In this document: piece by piece, positions 36,468 through 49,817 of the stretch | Layout of the letters: every line of letters begins with the position of its first letter | How positions within the stretch are numbered: the stretch's first letter is position 1 | Assembly: GCA_964058805.1 (NCBI GenBank) | Contig: CAXKVV010000652.1 | Coordinates: forward strand, 29,947-93,946 | Direction: 5' to 3' | DNA length: 64,000 nt | Source of the DNA: Schoenoplectus triqueter | Lineage: Eukaryota > Streptophyta > Magnoliopsida > Poales > Cyperaceae | The notes under the pieces: model-generated | What the model saw: only the letters and a program-made list of their open reading frames with translations | The model's database searches: none | Told to the model about the DNA's origin: nothing | Made by a program: the position numbers and the translations under genes

Positions 36468-38440
36468 AATAATTTTCGGCGGTACCAATGGCGTCGAGAC
36501 CCGTTTTCATGCTTTGCGCTCGCGGACTCTTTTTCGGCGGCGCCGAGGGCGTCGGGTCTGGTTTTCAAGTTTTGCGCGCCCGGACTCGTTTTCGGCGGTA
36601 CCGAGGGCGTCGGGTCCCGTTTTCTTGTTTTGCGCGCCCGGACTCGTTTTCGGCGGTACCGAGGCCGTCGGGTCCCGTTTTCATGTTTTGCGCGCCCGGA
36701 CTCGTTTTCGGCGGTACCGAGGGCTTCGGGTCCCGTTTTCATGTTTTGCGCGCTCGGACACATTTTCGGCGGTACCGAGGTCGTCGGGTCCCGTTTTCAT
36801 GTTTTGCGCGCCCGGACTCGTTTTCGGCGGTACCGAGGTCGTCGGGTCCCGTTTTCATGTTTTGCGCGCCCGGACTCGTTTTCAGCGGTACCGAGGGCGT
36901 CGGGTCCCGTTTTCATGTTTTGCGTGCCCGGACTCGTTTTCGGCGGTTCCGAGGGCGTCGGGTCCCGTTTTCATGTTTTGCGAGCCCGGACTCGTTTTCG
37001 GCGGTCTCGAGGGCTTCGGGTCCCGTTTTCATGTTTTGCGCGCCCGGACTCGTTTTCGGCGGTACCGAGGGCGTCGGGTCCCGTTTTCATGTTTTGCGCG
37101 CCCGGACTCGTTTTCGGCGGTCTCGAGGGCTTCGGGTCCCGTTTTCATGTTTTGCGCGCACGGACACGTTTTCGGCGGTACCGAGGTCGTCGGGTCCCGT
37201 TTTCATGTTTTGCGAGCCCGGACTCGTTTTCGGCGGTACTGAGGGCGTCGGGTCCCGTTTTCATGTTTTGCGAGCCCGGACTCGTTTTCGGCGGTACCGA
37301 GGGCGTCGGGTCCCGTTTTCATGTTTTGCGTGCCCGGACTCGTTTTCGGCGGTACCGAGGGCGTCGGGTCCCGTTTTCATGTTTTGCGCGCCCGGACTCG
37401 TTTTCGGCGGTACCGAGGGCGTCGGGTCCCGTTTTCATGTTTTGCGCGCCCGGACTCGTTTTCGGTGGTACCGAGGGCGTCGAGTCCTGTTTTCATGTTT
37501 TGCGCTCCCGGACTCGTTTTCGGCGGTACCGAGGGCGTCGGGACCCGTTTTCATGTTTTGCGCGCCCGGACTCGGTTTCGGCGGTACCGAGGGCGTCCGG
37601 TCCCGTTTTCATGTTTTGCGCTCCCCGACTCATTTTCGGCGGTACCGATGGCGTCGAGACCCATTTTCATGTTTTGCGCTCTCGGACTCGTTTTCGGCGG
37701 CGCCGAGGGCGTCGGGTCTCATTTTCATATTTTGCGCGCCCGGACTCATTTTAGGCGGTACCGAGGGAGTCGTGTCCCGTTTTCATGTTTTGCGCGCCCG
37801 GACTCGGTTTCGGCGGTCTCGAGGGCTTCGGGTCCCGTTTTCATGTTTTGCGCGCCCGGACTCGTTTTCGGCGGTCTCGAGGGCTTCGGGTCCCGTTTTC
37901 ATGTTTTGCGCGCTCGGACACGTTTTCGGCGGTACCGAGGTCGTCGGGTCCCGTTTTCATGTTTTGCGCGCTCGGACTCGTTTTCGGCGGTCTCGAGGTC
38001 TTCGGGTCCCGTTTTCATGTTTTGCGCGCTCGGACACGTTTTCGGCGGTACCGAGGTCGTCGGGTCCCGTTTTAATGTTTTGCGAGCTCCGGACTCGTTT
38101 TCGGCGGTACCGAGGTCGTCGGGTCCCGTTTTCATGTTTTGCGCGCCCGGACTCGATTTCGGCGGTACCGAGGTCGTCGGGTCCCGTTTTCATGTTTTGC
38201 GAGCCCGGACTCGTTTTCGGCGGTCTCGAGGGCTTCGGGTCCCGTTTTCATGTTTTACGCTCCCGGACTCGGTTTCGACGGCGCCGAGGGCGTCGGGACC
38301 CGTTTTAATGTTTTGAGCTCGCGGACTCTGTTTCGACGTTACCGAGGGCGTCGGGTCCCGTTTTCATGTTTTGCGCTCCCGGACTCGTTTTCAGCGGTAC
38401 CGAGGGTGTCGGGTCCCGTTTTCATGTTTTGCGCTCCTCG
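36468..38440 (+). repeat. Third HOR, unit 3 (1,973 bp, 34 monomers + 1)
   Basis: One monomer longer than unit 2. It carries GCGAGCTCCGG near 38,088, a substitution shared with units 4, 5 and 8. It has a private GGTCTCGAGGTCTTC monomer near 37,989. It contains one GAGGCCGTC monomer. Confidence 0.93.
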
Positions 38441-40530
38441 AATAATTTTCGGCGGTACCAATGGCGTCGAGACCCGTTTTCATGCTTTTCGCTCGCGGAC
38501 TCTTTTTCGGCGGCGCCGAGGGCGTCGGGTCTGGTTTTCAAGTTTTGCGCGCCCGGACTCGTTTTCGGCGGTACCGAGGGCGTCGGGTCCCGTTTTCTTG
38601 TTTTGCGCGCCCGGACTCGTTTTCGGCGGTACCGAGGCCGTCGGGTCCCGTTTTCTTGTTTTGCGCGCCCGGACTCGTTTTCGGCGGTACCGAGGCCGTC
38701 GGGTCCCGTTTTCATGTTTTGCGCGCCCGGACTCGTTTTCGGCGGTACCGAGGGCTTCGGGTCCCGTTTTCATGTTTTGCGCGCTCGGACACATTTTCGG
38801 CGGTACCGAGGTCGTCGGGTCCCGTTTTCATGTTTTGCGCGCCCGGACTCGTTTTCGGCGGTACCGAGGTCGTCGGGTCCCGTTTTCATGTTTTGCGCGC
38901 CCGGACTCGTTTTCAGCGGTACCGAGGGCGTCGGGTCCCGTTTTCATGTTTTGCGTGCCCGGACTCGTTTTCGGCGGTGCCGAGGGCGTCGGGTCCCGTT
39001 TTCATGTTTTGCGAGCCCGGACTCGTTTTCGGCGGTCTCGAGGGCTTCGGGTCCCGTTTTCATGTTTTGCGCGCCCGGACTCGTTTTCGGCGGTACCGAG
39101 GGCGTCGGGTCCCGTTTTCATGTTTTGCGCGCCCGGACTCGTTTTCGGCGGTCTCGAGGGCTTCGGGTCCCGTTTTCATGTTTTGCGCGCACGGACACGT
39201 TTTCGGCGGTACCGAGGTCGTCGGGTCCCGTTTTCATGTTTTGCGAGCCCGGACTCGTTTTCGGCGGTACGGAGGGCGTCGGGTCCCGTTTTCATGTTTT
39301 GCGAGCCCGGACTCGTTTTCGGCGGTACCGAGGGCGTCGGGTCCCGTTTTCATGTTTTGCGCGCCCGGACTCGTTTTCGGCGGTACCGAGGGCGTCGGGT
39401 CCCGTTTTCATGTTTTGCGCGCCCGGACTCGTTTTCGGTGGTACCGAGGGCGTCGAGTCCTGTTTTCATGTTTTGCGCTCCCGGACTCATTTTCGGCGGT
39501 ACCGAGGGCGTCGGGTCCCGTTTTCATGTTTTGCGCTCCCCGACTCATTTTCGGCTCTACCGAGGGCGTCGGGTTCGGTTTTCACGTTTTGCGCGCCCGG
39601 ACTCGTTTTTCGGTGGTACCGAGGGCGTCGGGACCCGTTTTCATGTTTTGCGCGCCCGGACTCGGTTTCGGCGGTACCGAGGGCGTCCGGTCCCGTTTTC
39701 ATATTTTGCGCTCCCCGACTCATTTTCGGCGGTACCGATGGCGTCGAGACCCATTTTCATGTTTTGCGCTCTCGGACTCGTTTTCGGCGGCGCCGAGGGC
39801 GTCGGGTCTCATTTTCATATTTTGCGCGCCCGGACTCATTTTAGGCGGTACCGAGGGAGTCGTGTCCCGTTTTCATGTTTTGCGCGCCCGGACTCGGTTT
39901 CGGCGGTCTCGAGGGCTTCGGGTCCCGTTTTCATGTTTTGCGCGCCCGGACTCGTTTTCGGCGGTCTCGAGGGCTTCGGGTCCCGTTTTCATGTTTTGCG
40001 CGCTCGGACACGTTTTCGGCGGTACCGAGGTCGTCGGGTCCCGTTTTCATGTTTTGCGCGCTCGGACTCGTTTTCGGCGGTCTCGAGGGCTTCGGGTCCC
40101 GTTTTCATGTTTTGCGCGCTCGGACACGTTTTCGGCGGTACCGAGGTCGTCGGGTCCCGTTTTAATGTTTTGCGAGCTCCGGACTCGTTTTCGGCGGTAC
40201 CGAGGTCGTCGGGTCCCGTTTTCATGTTTTGCGCGCCCGGACTCGTTTTCGGCGGTACCGAGGTCGTCGGGTCCCGTTTTCATGTTTTGCGAGCCCGGAC
40301 TCGTTTTCGGCGGTCTCGAGGGCTTCGGGTCCCGTTTTCATGTTTTACGCTCCCGGACTCGGTTTCGACGGCGCCGAGGGCGTCGGGACCCGTTTTAATG
40401 TTTTGAGCTCGCGGACTCTGTTTCGACGTTACCGAGGGCGTCGGGTCCCGTTTTCATGTTTTGCGCTCCCGGACTCGTTTTCGGCGGTACCGAGGGTGTC
40501 GGGTCCCGTTTTCAAGTTTTGCGCTCCTCG
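38441..40530 (+). repeat. Third HOR, unit 4 (2,090 bp, 36 monomers + 2)
   Basis: It carries two adjacent GAGGCCGTC monomers, a one-monomer duplication shared with units 5, 6, 9 and 10 and in altered form unit 8. It has the private marker variant CATGCTTTTCGC near 38,482. It has both single-base gains. Confidence 0.93.
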
Positions 40531-42678
40531 AATAATTTTCGGCGGTACCAATGGCGTCGAGACCCGTTTTCATGCTTTGCGCTCGCGGACTCTTTTTCGG
40601 CGGCGCCGAGGGCGTCGGGTCTGGTTTTCAAGTTTTGCGCGCCCGGACTCGTTTTCGGCGGTACCGAGGGCGTCGGGTCCCGTTTTCTTGTTTTGCGCGC
40701 CCGGACTCGTTTTCGGCGGTACCGAGGCCGTCGGGTCCCGTTTTCTTGTTTTGCGCGCCCGGACTCGTTTTCGGCGGTACCGAGGCCGTCGGGTCCCGTT
40801 TTCATGTTTTGCGCGCCCGGACTTGTTTTCGGCGGTACCGAGGGCTTCGGGTCCCGTTTTCATGTTTTGCGCGCTCGGACACATTTTCGGCGGTACCGAG
40901 GTCGTCGGGTCCCGTTTTCATGTTTTGCGCGCCCGGACTCGTTTTCGGCGGTACCGAGGTCGTCGGGTCCCGTTTTCATGTTTTGCGCGCCCGGACTCGT
41001 TTTCAGCGGTACCGAGGGCGTCGGGTCCCGTTTTCATGTTTTGCGTGCCCGGACTCGTTTTCGGCGGTGCCGAGGGCGTCGGATCCCGTTTTCATGTTTT
41101 GCGAGCCCGGACTCGTTTTCGGCGGTCTCGAGGGCTTCGGGTCCCGTTTTCATGTTTTGCGCGCCCGGACTCGTTTTCGGCGGTACCGAGGGCGTCGGGT
41201 CCCGTTTTCATGTTTTGCGCGCCCGGACTCGTTTTCGGCGGTCTCGAGGGCTTCGGGTCCCGTTTTCATGTTTTGCGCGCACGGACACGTTTTCGGCGGT
41301 ACCGAGGTCGTCGGGTCCCGTTTTCATGTTTTGCGAGCCCGGACTCGTTTTCGGCGGTACCGAGGGCGTCGGGTCCCGTTTTCATGTTTTGCGAGCCCGG
41401 ACTCGTTTTCGGCGGTACCGAGGGCGTCGGGTCCCGTTTTCATGTTTTGCGTGCCCGGACTCGTTTTCGGCGGTACCGAGGGCGTCGGGTCCCGTTTTCA
41501 TGTTTTGCGCTCCCGGACTCGTTTTCGGTGGTACCGAGGGCGTCGAGTCCCGTTTTCATGTTTTGCGCTCCCCGACTCATTTTCGGCTCTACCGAGGGCG
41601 TCGGGTTCGGTTTTCACGTTTTGCGCGCCCGGACTCGTTTTTCGGTGGTACCGAGGGCGTCGGGACCCGTTTTCATGTTTTGCGCGCCCGGACTCGGTTT
41701 CGGCGGTACCGAGGGCGTCCGGTCCCGTTTTCATGTTTTGCGCTCCCCGACTCATTTTCGGCGGTACCGATGGCGTCGAGACCCATTTTCATGTTTTGCG
41801 CTCTCGGACTCGTTTTCGGCGGCGCCGAGGGCGTCGGGTCTCATTTTCATATTTTGCGCGCCCGGACTCATTTTAGGCGGTACCGAGGGAGTCGTGTCCC
41901 GTTTTCATGTTTTGCGCGCCCGGACTCGGTTTCGGCGGTCTCGAGGGCTTCGGGTCCCGTTTTCATGTTTTGCGCGCCCGGACTCGTTTTCGGCGGTCTC
42001 GAGGGCTTCGGGTCCCGTTTTCATGTTTTGCGCGCTCGGACACGTTTTCGGCGGTACCGAGGTCGTCGGGTCCCGTTTTCATGTTTTGCGCGCTCGGACT
42101 CGTTTTCGGCGGTCTCGAGGGCTTCGGGTCCCGTTTTCATGTTTTGCGCGCTCGAACACGTTTTCGGCGGTACCGAGGTCGTCGGGTCCCGTTTTCATGT
42201 TTTGCGCGCTCGGACTCGTTTTCGGCGGTCTCGAGGGCTTCGGGTCCCGTTTTCATGTTTTGCGCGCTCGGACACGTTTTCGGCGGTACCGAGGTCGTCG
42301 GGTCCCGTTTTAATGTTTTGCGAGCTCCGGACTCGTTTTCGGCGGTACCGAGGTCGTCGGGTCCCGTTTTCATGTTTTGCGCGCCCGGACTCGTTTTCGG
42401 CGGTACCGAGGTCGTCGGGTCCCGTTTTCATGTTTTGCGAGCCCGGACTCGTTTTCGGCGGTCTCGAGGGCTTCGGGTCCCGTTTTCATGTTTTACGCTC
42501 CCGGACTCGGTTTCGACGGCGCCGAGGGCGTCGGGACCCGTTTTAATGTTTTGAGCTCGCGGACTCTGTTTCGACGTTACCGAGGGCGTCGGGTCCCGTT
42601 TTCATGTTTTGCGCTCCCGGACTCGTTTTCGGCGGTACCGAGGGTGTCGGGTCCCGTTTTCAAGTTTTGCGCTCCTCG
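40531..42678 (+). repeat. Third HOR, unit 5 (2,148 bp, 37 monomers + 2)
   Basis: It shares the rare CTCGAACACG variant (42,151-42,160) and its length with unit 8, exactly 5,107 bp downstream. It has two GAGGCCGTC monomers and the GCGAGCTCCGG form. Confidence 0.93.
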
Positions 42679-44651
42679 AATAATTTTCGGCGGTACCAAT
42701 GGCGTCGAGACCCGTTTTCATGCTTTGCGCTCGCGGACTCTTTTTCGGCGGCGCCGAGGGCGTCGGGTCTGGTTTTCAAGTTTTGCGCGCCCGGACTCGT
42801 TTTCGGCGGTACCGAGGGCGTCGGGTCCCGTTTTCTTGTTTTGCGCGCCCGGACTCGTTTTCGGCGGTACCGAGGCCGTCGGGTCCCGTTTTCTTGTTTT
42901 GCGCGCCCGGACTCGTTTTCGGCGGTACCGAGGCCGTCGGGTCCCGTTTTCATGTTTTGCGCGCCCGGACTCGTTTTCGGCGGTACCGAGGGCTTCGGGT
43001 CCCGTTTTCATGTTTTGCGCGCTCGGACACATTTTCGGCGGTACCGAGGTCGTCGGGTCCCGTTTTCATGTTTTGCGCGCCCGGACTCGTTTTCGGCGGT
43101 ACCGAGGTCGTCGGGTCCCGTTTTCATGTTTTGCGCGCCCGGACTCGTTTTCAGCGGTACCGAGGGCGTCGGGTCCCGTTTTCATGTTTTGCGTGCCCGG
43201 ACTCGTTTTCGGCGGTTCCGAGGGCGTCGGGTCCCGTTTTCATGTTTTGCGAGCCCGGACTCGTTTTCGGCGGACTCGAGGGCTTCGGGTCCCGTTTTCA
43301 TGTTTTGCGCGCCCGGACTCGTTTTCGGCGGTACCGAGGGCGTCGGGTCCCGTTTTCATGTTTTGCGCGCCCGGACTCGTTTTCGGCGGTCTCGAGGGCT
43401 TCGGGTCCCGTTTTCATGTTTTGCGCGCACGGACACGTTTTCGGCGGTACCGAGGTCGTCGGGTCCCGTTTTCATGTTTTGCGAGCCCGGACTCGTTTTC
43501 GGCGGTACTGAGGGCGTCGGGTCCCGTTTTCATGTTTTGCGAGCCCGGACTCGTTTTCGGCGGTACCGAGGGCGTCGGGTCCCGTTTTCATGTTTTGCGT
43601 GCCCGGACTCGTTTTCGGCGGTACCGAGGGCGTCGAGTCCCGTTTTCATGTTTTGCGCGCCCGGACTCGTTTTCGGTGGTACCGAGGGCGTCGAGTCCTG
43701 TTTTCATGTTTTGCGCTCCCGGACTCGTTTTCGGCGGTACCGAGGGCGTCGGGTCCCGTTTTCATGTTTTGCGCTCCCCGACTCATTTTCGGCTCTACCG
43801 AGGGCGTCGGGTTCGGTTTTCACGTTTTGCGCGCCCGGACTCGTTTTTCGGTGGTACCGAGGGCGTCGGGACCCGTTATCATGTTTTGCGCGCCCGGACT
43901 CGGTTTCGGCGGTACCGAGGGCGTCCGGTCCCGTTTTCATGTTTTGCGCTCCCCGACTCATTTTCGGCGGTACCGATGGCGTCGAGACCCATTTTCATGT
44001 TTTGCGCTCTCGGACTCGTTTTCGGCGGCGCCGAGGGCGTCGGGTCTCATTTTCATATTTTGCGCGCCCGGACTCATTTTAGGCGGTACCGAGGGAGTCG
44101 TGTCCCGTTTTCATGTTTTGCGCGCCCGGACTCGGTTTCGGCGGTCTCGAGGGCTTCGGGTCCCGTTTTCATGTTTTGCGCGCCCGGACTCGTTTTCGGC
44201 GGTCTCGAGGGCTTCGGGTCCCGTTTTCATGTTTTGCGCGCTCGGACACGTTTTCGGCGGTACCGAGGTCGTCGGGTCCCGTTTTCATGTTTTGCGCGCT
44301 CGGACTCGTTTTCGGCGGTCTCGAGGGCTTCGGGTCCCGTTTTCATGTTTTGCGCGCCCGGACTCGTTTTCGGCGGTACCGAGGTCGTCGGGTCCCGTTT
44401 TCATGTCTTGCGAGCCCGGACTCGTTTTCGGCGGTCTCGAGGGCTTCGGGTCCCGTTTTCATGTTTTACGCTCCCGGACTCGGTTTCGACGGCGCCGAGG
44501 GCGTCGGGACCCGTTTTAATGTTTTGAGCTCGCGGACTCTGTTTCGACGTTACCGAGGGCGTCGGGTCCCGTTTTCATGTTTTGCGCTCCCGGACTCGTT
44601 TGCGGCGGTACCGAGGGTGTCGGGTCCCGTTTTCAAGTTTTGCGCTCCTCG
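42679..44651 (+). repeat. Third HOR, unit 6 (1,973 bp, 34 monomers + 1)
   Basis: It carries three variants shared with units 9 and 10: CCCGTTATCATG (A at 43,878), CATGTCTTGCGAG near 44,403, and CTCGTTTGCGGCGG just before the next marker. It lacks the extra C near GCGAGCC, giving +1. Confidence 0.93.
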
Positions 44652-45637
44652 AATAATTTTCGGCGGTACCAATGGCGTCGAGACCCGTTTTCATGCTTTG
44701 CGCTCGCGGACTCTTTTTCGGCGGCGCCGAGGGCGTCGGGTCTGGTTTTCAAGTTTTGCGCGCCCGGACTCGTTTTCGGCGGTACCGAGGGCGTCGGGTC
44801 CCGTTTTCTTGTTTTGCGCGCCCGGACTCGTTTTCGGCGGTACCGAGGCCGTCGGGTCCCGTTTTCATGTTTTGCGCGCCCGGACTCGTTTTCGGCGGTA
44901 CCGAGGGCTTCGGGTCCCGTTTTCATGTTTTGCGCGCTCGGACACATTTTCGGCGGTACCGAGGTCGTCGGGTCCCGTTTTCATGTTTTGCGCGCCCGGA
45001 CTCGTTTTCAGCGGTACCGAGGGCGTCGGGTCCCGTTTTCATGTTTTGCGTGCCCGGACTCGTTTTCGGCGGTTCCGAGGGCGTCGGGTCCCGTTTTCAT
45101 GTTTTGCGAGCCCGGACTCGTTTTCGGCGGTCTCGAGGGCTTCGGGTCCCGTTTTCATGTTTTGCGCGCCCGGACTCGTTTTCGGCGGTACCGAGGGCGT
45201 CGGGTCCCGTTTTCATGTTTTGCGCGCCCGGACTCGTTTTCGGCGGTCTCGAGGGCTTCGGGTCCCGTTTTCATGTTTTGCGCGCACGGACACGTTTTCG
45301 GCGGTACCGAGGTCGTCGGGTCCTGTTTTCATGTTTTGCGAGCCCGGACTCGTTTTCGGCGGTACCGAGGGCGTCGGGTCCCGTTTTCATGTTTTGCGAG
45401 CCCGGACTCGTTTTCGGCGGTCTCGAGGGCTTCGGGTCCCGTTTTCATGTTTTACGCTCCCGGACTCGGTTTCGACGGCGCCGAGGGCGTCGGGACCCGT
45501 TTTAATGTTTTGAGCTCGCGGACTCTGTTTCGACGTTACCGAGGGCGTCGGGTCCCGTTTTCATGTTTTGCGCTCCCGGACTCGTTTTCGGCGGTACCGA
45601 GGGTGTCGGGTCCCGTTTTCAAGTTTTGCGCTCCTCG
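44652..45637 (+). repeat. Third HOR, unit 7 (986 bp, exactly 17 monomers)
   Basis: A half-length unit. Both single-base gains are absent, so it is an exact multiple of 58. It has the start and end of a normal unit but not the middle, as expected from unequal exchange between misaligned units. It sits at the junction of two duplicated multi-unit blocks. Confidence 0.92.
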
Positions 45638-47785
45638 AATAATTTTCGGCGGTACCAATGGCGTCGAGACCCGTTTTCATGCTTTGCGCTCGCGGACTCT
45701 TTTTCGGCGGCGCCGAGGGCGTCGGGTCTGGTTTTCAAGTTTTGCGCACCCGGACTCGTTTTCGGCGGTACCGAGGGCGTCGGGTCCCGTTTTCTTGTTT
45801 TGCGCGCCCGGACTCGTTTTCGGCGGTACCGAGGTCGTCGGGTCCCGTTTTCTTGTTTTGCGCGCCCGGACTCGTTTTCGGCGGTACCGAGGCCGTCGGG
45901 TCCCGTTTTCATGTTTTGCGCGCCCGGACTCGTTTTCGGCGGTACCGAGGGCTTCGGGTCCCGTTTTCATGTTTTGCGCGCTCGGACACATTTTCGACGG
46001 TACCGAGGTCGTCGGGTCCCGTTTTCATGTTTTGCGCGCCCGGACTCGTTTTCGGCGGTACCGAGGTCGTCGTGTCCCGTTTTCATGTTTTGCGCGCCCG
46101 GACTCGTTTTCAGCGGTACCGAGGGCGTCGGGTCCCGTTTTCATGTTTTGCGTGCCCGGACTCGTTTTCGGCGGTGCCGAGGGCGTCGGGTCCCGTTTTC
46201 ATGTTTTGCGAGCCCGGACTCGTTTTCGGCGGTCTCGAGGGCTTCGGGTCCCGTTTTCATGTTTTGCGCGCCCGGACTCGTTTTCGGCGGTACCGAGGGC
46301 GTCGGGTCCCGTTTTCATGTTTTGCGCGCCCGGACTCGTTTTCGGCGGTCTCGAGGGCTTCGGGTCCCGTTTTCATGTTTTGCGCGCACGGACACGTTTT
46401 CGGCGGTACCGAGGTCGTCGGGTCCCGTTTTCATGTTTTGCGAGCCCGGACTCGTTTTCGGCGGTACCGAGGGCGTCGGGTCCCGTTTTCATGTTTTGCG
46501 AGCCCGGACTCGTTTTCGGCGGTACCGAGGGCGTCGGGTCCCGTTTTCATGTTTTGCGTGCCCGGACTCGTTTTCGGCGGTACCGAGGGCGTCGGGTCCC
46601 GTTTTCATGTTTTGCGCGCCCGGACTCGTTTTCGGTGGTACCGAGGGCGTCGAGTCCCGTTTTCATGTTTTGCGCTCCCCGACTCATTTTCGGCTCTACC
46701 GAGGGCGTCGGGTTCGGTTTTCACGTTTTGCGCGCCCGGACTCGTTTTTCGGTGGTACCGAGGGCATCGGGACCCGTTTTCATGTTTTGCGCGCCCGGAC
46801 TCGGTTTCGGCGGTACCGAGGGCGTCCGGTCCCGTTTTCATGTTTTGCGCTCCCCGACTCATTTTCGGCGGTACCGATGGCGTCGAGACCCATTTTCATG
46901 TTTTGCGCTCTCGGACTCGTTTTCGGCGGCGCCGAGGGCGTCGGGTCTCATTTTCATATTTTGCGCGCCCGGACTCATTTTAGGCGGTACCGAGGGAGTC
47001 GTGTCCCGTTTTCATGTTTTGCGCGCCCGGACTCGGTTTCGGCGGTCTCGAGGGCTTCGGGTCCCGTTTTCATGTTTTGCGCGCCCGGACTCGTTTTCGG
47101 CGGTCTCGAGGGCTTCGGGTCCCGTTTTCATGTTTTGCGCGCTCGGACACGTTTTCGGCGGTACCGAGGTCGTCGGGTCCCGTTTTCATGTTTTGCGCGC
47201 TCGGACTCGTTTTCGGCGGTCTCGAGGGCTTCGGGTCCCGTTTTCATGTTTTGCGCGCTCGAACACGTTTTCGGCGGTACCGAGGTCGTCGGGTCCCGTT
47301 TTCATGTTTTGCGCGCTCGGACTCGTTTTCGGCGGTCTCGAGGGCTTCGGGTCCCGTTTTCATGTTTTGCGCGCTCGGACACGTTTTCGGCGGTACCGAG
47401 GTCGTCGGGTCCCGTTTTAATGTTTTGCGAGCTCCGGACTCGTTTTCGGCGGTACCGAGGTCGTCGGGTCCCGTTTTCATGTTTTGCGCGCCCGGACTCG
47501 TTTTCGGCGGTACCGAGGTCGTCGGGTCCCGTTTTCATGTTTTGCGAGCCCGGACTCGTTTTCGGCGGTCTCGAGGGCTTCGGGTCCCGTTTTCATGTTT
47601 TACGCTCCCGGACTCGGTTTCGACGGCGCCGAGGGCGTCGGGACCCGTTTTAATGTTTTGAGCGCGCGGACTCTGTTTCGACGTTACCGAGGGCGTCGGG
47701 TCCCGTTTTCATGTTTTGCGCTCCCGGACTCGTTTTCGGCGGTACCGAGGGTGTCGGGTCCCGTTTTCAAGTTTTGCGCTCCTCG
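45638..47785 (+). repeat. Third HOR, unit 8 (2,148 bp, 37 monomers + 2)
   Basis: Closest to unit 5: same length, and same CTCGAACACG variant at 47,258-47,267. The first of its two GAGGCCGTC monomers has become GAGGTCGTC (near 45,831). Confidence 0.93.
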
Positions 47786-49817
47786 AATAATTTTCGGCGG
47801 TACCAATGGCGTCGAGACCCGTTTTCATGCTTTGCGCTCGCGGACTCTTTTTCGGCGGCGCCGAGGGCGTCGGGTCTGGTTTTCAAGTTTTGCGCGCCCG
47901 GACTCGTTTTCGGCGGTACCGAGGGCGTCGGGTCCCGTTTTCTTGTTTTGCGCGCCCGGACTCGTTTTCGGCGGTACCGAGGCCGTCGGGTCCCGTTTTC
48001 TTGTTTTGCGCGCCCGGACTCGTTTTCGGCGGTACCGAGGCCGTCGGGTCCCGTTTTCATGTTTTGCGCGCCCGGACTCGTTTTCGGCGGTACCGAGGGC
48101 TTCGGGTCCCGTTTTCATGTTTTGCGCGCTCGGACACATTTTCGGCGGTACCGAGGTCGTCGGGTCCCGTTTTCATGTTTTGCGCGCCCGGACTCGTTTT
48201 CGGCGGTACCGAGGTCGTCGGGTCCCGTTTTCATGTTTTGCGCGCCCGGACTCGTTTTCAGCGGTACCGAGGGCGTCGGGTCCCGTTTTCATGTTTTGCG
48301 TGCCCGGACTCGTTTTCGGCGGTTCCGAGGGCGTCGGGTCCCGTTTTCATGTTTTGCGAGCCCGGACTCGTTTTCGGCGGTACCGAGGGCGTCGGGTCCC
48401 GTTTTCATGTTTTGCGCGCCCGGACTCGTTTTCGGCGGTCTCGAGGGCTTCGGGTCCCGTTTTCATGTTTTGCGCGCACGGACACGTTTTCGGCGGTACC
48501 GAGGTCGTCGGGTCCCGTTTTCATGTTTTGCGAGCCCGGACTCGTTTTCGGCGGTACTGAGGGCGTCGGGTCCCGTTTTCATGTTTTGCGAGCCCGGACT
48601 CGTTTTCGGCGGTACCGAGGGCGTCGGGTCCCGTTTTCATGTTTTGCGCGCCCGGACTCGTTTTCGGCGGTACCGAGGGCGTCGGGTCCCGTTTTCATGT
48701 TTTGCGCGCCCGGACTCGTTTTCGGTGGTACCGAGGGCGTCGAGTCCTGTTTTCATGTTTTGCGCTCCCGGACTCGTTTTCGGCGGTACCGAGGGCGTCG
48801 GGTCCCGTTTTCATGTTTTGCGCTCCCCGACTCATTTTCGGCTCTACCGAGGGCGTCGGGTTCGGTTTTCACGTTTTGCGCGCCCGGACTCGTTTTTCGG
48901 TGGTACCAAGGGCGTCGGGACCCGTTATCATGTTTTGCGCGCCCGGACTCGGTTTCGGCGGTACCGAGGGCGTCCGGTCCCGTTTTCATGTTTTGCGCTC
49001 CCCGACTCATTTTCGGCGGTACCGATGGCGTCGAGACCCATTTTCATGTTTTGCGCTCTCGGACACGTTTTCGGCGGCGCCGAGGGCGTCGGGTCTCATT
49101 TTCATATTTTGCGCGCCCGGACTCATTTTAGGCGGTACCGAGGGAGTCGTGTCCCGTTTTCATGTTTTGCGCGCCCGGACTCGGTTTCGGCGGTCTCGAG
49201 GGCTTCGGGTCCCGTTTTCATGTTTTGCGCGCCCGGACTCGTTTTCGGCGGTCTCGAGGGCTTCGGGTCCCGTTTTCATGTTTTGCGCGCTCGGACACGT
49301 TTTCGGCGGTACCGAGGTCGTCGGGTCCCGTTTTCATGTTTTGCGCGTTCGGACTCGTTTTCGGCGGTCTCGAGGGCTTCGGGTCCCGTTTTCATGTTTT
49401 GCGCGCTCGGACACGTTTTCGGCGGTACCGAGGTCGTCGGGTCCCGTTTTAATGTTTTGCGAGCCCCGGACTCGTTTTCGGCGGTACCGAGGTCGTCGGG
49501 TCCCGTTTTCATGTTTTGCGCGCCCGGACTCGTTTTCGGCGGTACCGAGGTCGTCGGGTCCCGTTTTCATGTCTTGCGAGCCCGGACTCGTTTTCGGCGG
49601 TCTCGAGGGCTTCGGGTCCCGTTTTCATGTTTTACGCTCCCGGACTCGGTTTCGACGGCGCCGAGGGCGTCGGGACCCGTTTTAATGTTTTGAGCTCGCG
49701 GACTCTGTTTCGACGTTACCGAGGGCGTCGGGTCCCGTTTTCATGTTTTGCCCTCCCGGACTCGTTTGCGGCGGTACCGAGGGTGTCGGGTCCCGTTTTC
49801 AAGTTTTGCGCTCCTCG
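47786..49817 (+). repeat. Third HOR, unit 9 (2,032 bp, 35 monomers + 2)
   Basis: It shares CCCGTTATCATG (A at 48,927), CATGTCTTGCGAG near 49,568 and CTCGTTTGCGGCGG with units 6 and 10. It has the private CATGTTTTGCCCTCC near 49,742. Confidence 0.93.
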
